A DNA stretch of 64,000 nucleotides from Pteria penguin. Its lineage: Eukaryota; Mollusca; Bivalvia; Pterioida; Pteriidae. Below the pieces are notes generated by a model. The model made no database searches, was not told the DNA's origin, and worked only from the letters and a program-made list of their open reading frames with translations. The stretch covers positions 39,483,585-39,547,584 of the forward strand of contig CM068580.1 in assembly GCA_035048485.1 (NCBI GenBank), given 5' to 3'. The position numbers were made by a program, and so were the translations under genes. This document shows positions 58,340 through 64,000 of this stretch, in pieces; the first letter of the stretch is position 1; the number at the start of each line of letters is the position of its first letter.

Positions 58340-58566
58340 TGTGAGAGTGACGACATCTGTCTGATGCAGGGCATACAAATTTTGACCTTTGCAACAGACC
58401 AACCCGAAGCAGTGAGGGATCTTTAACGTGCCATGCATAGCACGACACGGGACTCGGTTTTTACTGTCTCATCTAAAAGACAGGACACCGGCATGACCAG
58501 AGCGGGACTCGAACCCCGGCCTCCCGATCAGGAGGCGAGGGTAATACCTCTAAGCCACACCGGCTT
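58340..58566 (-). mobile_element. SINE family S inserted at an RT pseudogene
   Basis: Reverse copy. AAGCCGGTGTGGCTTAGAGG (head complement) is at the right end, with GGGACTCGAACCCCGGC, CATCTAAAAGACAGGACACC, GCACGACACGGGACTCGG, AGCAGTGAGGGATCTTTAAC and CATCTGTCTGATGCAGGGC. The RT pseudogene continues at 58567. Confidence 0.87.
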
Positions 58567-59104
58567 ATTGTGGTAAGAGGCCTCGCTCTTGGGACGAGAT
58601 CATCATATTTAGAAAATACCCTGGCATAGCGTATAAGTTTTGAATTTAGGACGCCATATGCAGGAGAGGTAGGTGTGTTGCTGCCCAGAAAAGGTGGATA
58701 TAATAAAATTGAAGTCGTCACGTTTGTCATTAAGAGAGGTAACTAATGAACCATCATCACTAATTGATAGGAGTATATCAAGGTACGAAACAGTAGATGA
58801 GCCCTCAGTTGTATCTTTTATCTCGATGTATCTGTATGTAAAGTTGAACCGAGATGCTATTTGTTTATTGCTTTAGGAGAACAGAGACTATGACTTCTGC
58901 TTCGTATGAGTACAAAAAATTGTCGACCAGATGTGGCGCGCAATTTGTGCCCATTGGAATGCCAACAATCTGTTGGAATACTTTCCCTCCAAAAATTACA
59001 AAAATATTATCTGTAAGAAATTCTAACATTTGGGTGATCTCTTTTTCCGTATACTTGCTGCTGGAATTAGACTGTTTCTTTACAAAATATGTATGGTTGT
59101 TGGC
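58567..59104 (-). pseudogene. Reverse transcriptase pseudogene (DKRDDF family), minus strand
   Basis: Minus-strand reading: KYTEKEITQMLEFLTDNIF, then F-Q-Q-I-V-G-I-P-M-G-T-N-C-A-P, L-Y-S-Y-E-A-E, then a frameshift, FNFTYRYIEIKDTT, YLDILLSIS, NDKRDDFNF, and P-A-Y-G-V-L-N-S-K-L-I-R-Y-A-R. The G-I-P-M-G-T-N-C-A-P block is RT motif B. In family members the Y-I-D-D motif and about 25 more residues separate RYI from EIKDTT. Here they are directly joined, so an internal deletion removed the catalytic aspartates. A stop (CAA TAA) and two frameshifts add to this. A SINE truncates its 3' end. Confidence 0.85.
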
Positions 59105-60180
59105 TTAAAACGAGATACTTTTCCTGCGAATTCCATTTTTGTTAAAGAAGGTTTTTTAAATAATAGATGTAATTCTGTTCTTAAGTTTTTGATAAGTAAT
59201 GGTAGTATAGAGAGGTGAAAAGTTAAGAGACTCTATGCTTGTGACATTATTGAAAATAGGAGATTTAAGTGCTCTAGATGTTCTTGGAATTCTTTCAGAT
59301 TCACATCTGATTACTTCCGCTTCTCGAGTAAACAGTAGAGCAGTATTTCTAACGACAATGTTTGATTTCTGTTAGAATTTTCGTCAGTAGTATGGAGAGA
59401 GGCTTGGTGGGACACTTGGAAGATCCAGCTATAAATCGATGCTTATACATGGAGTTTTATGCGTCTTTGGAGTCCAAAACAGGAATCTAGGCTCGAGATC
59501 ATGTTATTATGCATTTAATATTGCGTCAGTGTTGCAGTGACAAGAGTCGAGTAACTTTAAGTGAAGTCACATGGGTAACTGAATTCTTTCCCACAGTTCG
59601 ATGTTTCCTTTATAACAAACTCAAAACTAAAACATCAACATATGATATGATCTATTGTGCTGTAGATACTACACAATTTATACTCATATAATTAGATTAC
59701 GTATAAATACTGTAAATGTAATTGGCCGTCGTTTTATTTCATGCACAATAAATTGGTAAGATTCCTTAGACATACCCACTTCCGAAGCATGATCTATTTT
59801 TCCGCTTTCTTTTTATGTTTTAGTTTACGTTTTGAAATTGATTTATTGTTGGAAATTCAAATTTCAAACTAAGTTATACTTATCTTAAATCAAATTATAA
59901 AAATTATCTAATTTCGTGAGATTCTTTTAGGAAATTTAAAGCTCGGTGGTCACTCTATGCTATCGAATTCCTATACAAACTGATTACATAATGCTGTCAA
60001 AAAAGATTGACATTGAATGTTATCACTATTTTGATCGAGTTTAGCGTGATAAAGAATTCTTTATTTTTTTCTTTCTCTTTTATTTTTCTAATTCTCGACT
60101 ACCTATCTAAGACCTGGGGATAATCACAATGATCATCCATGAAAAACACAGCACATCTTCCTTCTTCCGACATTTTAGGG
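59105..60180. other. No recognised gene
   Basis: May contain further decayed upstream RT sequence of the minus-strand pseudogene, but no motif is readable. Confidence 0.35.
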
Positions 60181-60462
60181 TAAAGCCGATGTGACCTAGT
60201 GGATGAGGTGCTCGGCTCGTGACGTAGAGGTCTTTGGTTCGATTCCCGCCCTGGGCACACCAGTATTCTGTATTTCGGATGAGACATTAAAAATAGAAGT
60301 TCCGTGTCACGGTAGGTATGTCACGTAAAAGATCACTCACTGCTGCGGGTGTGTCCGTGGCAAAGGTAGAAATTTCTATGCAATGCATTAGGCAGATTCC
60401 GTCACCATAAACGTGAAATAACCGTGGAGTGACGTATAACAATTATCAATCAATCAATCTTC
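60181..60462 (+). mobile_element. SINE family S (near complete)
   Basis: Head AAGCCGATGTGACCTAGTGG, B box GGTTCGATTCCCG, body ATTTCGGATGAGACATTAAA, CACTCACTGCTGCGGGTG, GCATTAGGCAGATTCCG and ACCGTGGAGTGACGTATAAC, tail (ATCA)n. A 6-bp GGGTAA on both sides is too short to claim as a duplication. Confidence 0.88.
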
Positions 60463-63189
60463 TATGGGTAACATTTTCAATTGTCGCTAGGGGATAACTC
60501 ACATATTTTTACTGGAGAAACAGAAAACACCATATGAACACGCCAATCCTTTGCACATTTTCATTTAAATATTAACTTACATAAGAATGACTAAGATGTT
60601 AAGTCACAATTAAGACTACATGGTCACTATGTACGTATGTATGAGTTTTGGTTTCTCGTGATATATCTGGAAAAGGGTAAAAACCATAATATCAATCAGC
60701 TATGCAAGCAATGAGGGTCCTTAAAATCTTATAAAGTTTGAATATCAAGAAAATGGAGCAATGCTAGAAGCTGTCTAGGATTTTAATGAACGCTCCCTAC
60801 AATAGCGTAGGTAAGGCTCACTTCTTATTTGAAGCATCCACAGGGAAGCAAACAGTTAATTCAAAATTGCGGCGAATAAAATAAACTAGACTGAGTACAA
60901 CGTTTTCGTTCCTCGATATATAACATAAGCATGCAACAATATCATATTTTGATACAATAATTCTTAAACAATTGTATGTTTTTGTATGAGCTGAAGTCCT
61001 GCTCTCAAGATTTATCTTAACGGGGCTGTTTCAGTATTCCTCTTTTTTCCAGTATGTGCATTTTAATCATTTATTTTAATCAGATATTGACAAATAATAA
61101 CTAATTTCTTTTTTAAGTTTCAGATGCACTTCAGTATCTGAACAAAATATTTGGTATTTCATAATTTACTTGAGCAGGATACTACATGTATATGTTTTCA
61201 TGTAATTTTCAAAATTTGATTTATTGAATCCATACTATTTGTTAAAGAAAATCCCAGAGTAAGTTATCCCTTTGCGATCGTAAGAAGCGAACAGCATTTA
61301 TTTAATAATTTATCTTCTTATAGATAATATTTATTGGTGAGCTCTATGAAGAACATATGCATAATAACCGCTATGACCCATTGGAAGAGACATCATGCAT
61401 AGAACACTGATTGAGGTAATTTGTCATGCATAATGAAGTTACAATCATTGTTGAAATAACATCAATAATGATGACAACATTATTACAGTGAAAACTCTTC
61501 TGAATATAGGTCACACTTTTTTCCTGAATAACCCATTAGTTCGATATCTATCGTTGTATAAGCATTAATAATCCTGAAAATATAGTTTGTATAATTAGCT
61601 AGCCCGTATTTCCACCGAGCATTTTTGCCCTTTCATGTGATTTTTACGAAAACGCTTCATGTAGCTTGAAAGAGTGTCATGTTTGCCGTCTGTTCCGAGT
61701 AAAGTTTTGAATTGGCCCTCTTATTTCCAAATGAAAATATGTTCATATTGTAAGTTTTCTTTCAATATATATATTGATATTGTAATAAGAATTGCTTTCA
61801 ATATTGATAGGAACAATTTTCATTGAATACAGTCGTATTCTTACTTTTTAATCGTAACGATTGCAGACTAATGGTTATTATGAAAATTTCTTTACACTTT
61901 ACCTGCATTATTTTGTCAATATTCGTAAATAACAAATCTTGAAGACATAAACTCTATAACATCAAATGTAGGGAAAATCAAATATAGCTATTATCTATGA
62001 AAAACCATCGGATCGTTACTCTAAAATGAGTCGAATCAAGGCTTTGGAAAATAAAATAAAATATATGTTCCGTGTTAGTACATCTGCTGAATGCCCTGTT
62101 AGTATTAGTATCCCACATAGTGTGCATTCAAAGAATAAGAAATAAATTTACTAAACACAATCAATCAATATCACATAATTCAATTTGAATACATCATCCA
62201 CATGGTGTTATTTTGCATTTGCGACACGTTGATTTGAAACCGAATTCCTTTTCGTGTGGACAACAATTTCTCATCTGTTAAATCTCTATGTTCAATTAGT
62301 ATAATTTTATATGTAGGCGGCATGTTTTCTAAATATAAACGGAACATCCAATACAGATTATTCCAAAAGATTCACAGCAATCAGTCATACACTTAAAACG
62401 TCGATAGATCCTTCCCTAGTGATGGTTTATGCGTTAAGTTTTAGTAAAATGATTGACTTTTTCTTGATTTTCACTCTGGAAGATATTTGTGCGTGAGTGT
62501 GTCTATACTTTTAGATATATATAAAACACATTTTGCATGTAGTGGAAATGGATTTCGATATCATATTAAACCTTTCAATGCTTTCAAATCCCCAGAACAA
62601 GAAGTATTTGTCATGGCAAACTTATTGTGTATCATATTTATCTGTGCGTGTCCTTTTTTTAAAACATACGTAATACGCGTAGCCATGAATTATTGCACAA
62701 AGGACAGAGCTAAATAAATTCTACTTCGTATGAACAAGTCAAATAGTACGGTTGTATAGTTACTGCCGTAGAAATACCGACAACTAATTAAAATATTTGA
62801 TTTCGAAAAAATACATAAATGTTGTCGATAAAACATTCCAGCATCTCATTTATTTGATCTTCAATGTGCTAAAGTTTATTATCAGAATGATTTAGACATA
62901 AACATATGTGTCAATAGCCTAATACAAAATATTGGTACCTGCTGTATTCCTTATTCGTAAAAAGGCAGAAAACAATTATTTTGGAAACCTTGGTTTTTAA
63001 TTAATCTTGTAAAATTGAAATATAAGTAAAAATAGTGTACAACTTAATGTAATATATGGCTTCCCTCCCTTTTGTAGTTTACATAAACTCTTTAGTAGAC
63101 GTTCTACGGTTCCTTTCGATTTTATTTCTGTTTTTGTTGATTTTATTTGCCCTTCATTTTCATGCTTTTGGGAGTAATGTGTTCCTTAT
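60463..63189. other. No recognised gene
   Basis: 2.7 kb of AT-rich DNA; only short open frames (76 codons at 62487-62717 the longest) with no recognisable motif or repeat. Confidence 0.45.
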
Positions 63190-63191
63190 AT

Positions 63192-63330
63192 AAGCCGAGG
63201 TCCTGTATCACAGTTGATGTAAAATAGTTGTCGCTGCCTCAGATGGGTCCACTGCATAGATCTACATTGTCTGTGTATTGCATCAGGCGATGCAGAACAC
63301 AATAACCTGAGTATGTCGCAGAAATAGAAA
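63192..63330 (+). repeat. Degenerate SINE family S remnant
   Basis: TAAGCCGAGGTCCTGTATCA, CTGCCTCAGATGGGTCCACT and GTATTGCATCAGGCGATGC follow the SINE order with losses. Confidence 0.55.
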
Positions 63331-63559
63331 TCAAACACACATACAAATAATGAGTTTATTGAACGTGTGAGGAAAAAAGTATATCCTATTGTATAGAATG
63401 AAACTGAAAAGTAAAGTGCATTATTACACGTCCAGACATTTTTAAAGATGTACTATACGTACATGTTTCATTTTATTTTTGACCTCTGGTTTTAATCGTG
63501 TCATGGTTTTCATAAAGATATATAGTATCGCTGATGAGGGTTTCTAATACAAAACATGC
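63331..63559. other. No recognisable feature
   Basis: AT-rich. Confidence 0.4.
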
Positions 63560-63715
63560 TTGTATGGACCGTACTTCCGTAAATCTTGCATGGACAATAC
63601 TGTCGTATATGTTGTACTGACCATAATGCCGTATATCTTGCATAGAATATACTCTTGTATATCTGTTTCTAATAGTACACCGTAGTATATCTATTTCTAA
63701 TGGTACACTGTATGC
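63560..63715. repeat. Degenerate 26-28-bp tandem repeat, about 5-6 units
   Basis: ATCTTGCATGGACAATACTG, ATGTTGTACTGACCATAATG, ATCTTGCATAGAATATACTC, ATCTGTTTCTAATAGTACAC and ATCTATTTCTAATGGTACAC start successive units, each ending near GTAT. Two sub-types differ in the middle. Open frames across it are probably incidental. Confidence 0.75.
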
Positions 63716-64000
63716 TTTTAGCATTAATGCGTTACTCTGTGATTCCACTGGTGAAACAGCAATGATGCCTACAATTTATATAAATGGAACGAGAGGTCAG
63801 TGTATTGTATCCATACATTGGGGCCTTCATTTGTAGCTTAATTATTGTGTTCAGTTGTCGTTCTTACAATCCTCCTATTATGATTCTAGTAAAACTTTCC
63901 TTTTTTATTCACAATTTTATTTACAAATATGCAGAAAAATAATACATGTAAAATTACAAATGCGCTATAATTTTCTACTGTTTTCATCTATGTTACCACT
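63716..64000. other. No recognisable feature
   Basis: AT-rich to the end of the window. Confidence 0.4.

Overview
This is animal nuclear DNA, AT-rich and very dense in repeats. There are no bacterial-style operons, ribosome binding sites or long host open reading frames. The interspersed repeats suggest a mollusc, most likely a bivalve: tRNA-derived SINEs ending in ATCA tails, an 'AGCTCACCTGAGCC' repeat, a 'CTTACTCCTCCCGGGCACC' repeat, a GIY-YIG Penelope-like element, and reverse transcriptase (RT) pseudogenes carrying the 'DKRDDF' motif. That placement rests on remembered repeat families and has not been searched.

The one convincing host gene lies at the left, on the + strand, split into small exons. 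It is the 3' end of a class A neuropeptide GPCR resembling orexin/allatotropin receptors. Its TM7 exon is 6695-6816, its helix-8 exon 7578-7655, a 25-nt microexon sits at 8017-8041, and the last coding exon with its stop is 10444-10558. A possible 34-nt TM6-end exon lies at 4106-4139. Every junction keeps reading phase. The rest of the receptor would lie upstream of the window.

The remaining sequence is mostly transposon and satellite. 1-5.2 kb: a 311-bp tandem repeat, a terminal-inverted-repeat (TIR) element filled with 21-bp repeats, a nested foldback element and a dispersed repeat. 12-18 kb: dispersed repeats, SINEs and two 'CACCTGAGCC' elements. 18-30 kb: two inverted, diverged copies of an unidentified repeat of about 2 kb, each altered differently, plus another 'CACCTGAGCC' element, hairpins and SINEs. 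30-36 kb: a small MITE, a SINE with a perfect 16-bp target duplication, and repeats. 37.4-41.4 kb: a LINE pseudogene split by a 2.63-kb palindromic transposon that carries THAP-domain remnants and AATT target duplications. 43.6-54.3 kb: a Penelope-like element with 1.34-kb inverted arms, a SINE inserted in its end, (TA)n arrays, a SINE whose interior has grown into a 33-bp minisatellite, and two inverted copies of a tRNA-like element. 54.8-60.5 kb: two RT pseudogenes and an 89-bp satellite whose monomer closely resembles a hammerhead ribozyme. 60.5-64 kb: mostly featureless.

The features do not form one pathway. The most notable items are the hidden GPCR exons, the hammerhead-like satellite, the SINE-derived minisatellite, and the THAP foldback element with its reconstructable empty site. 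Exon calls and fold predictions come from reading the sequence by eye, with no search or folding program.
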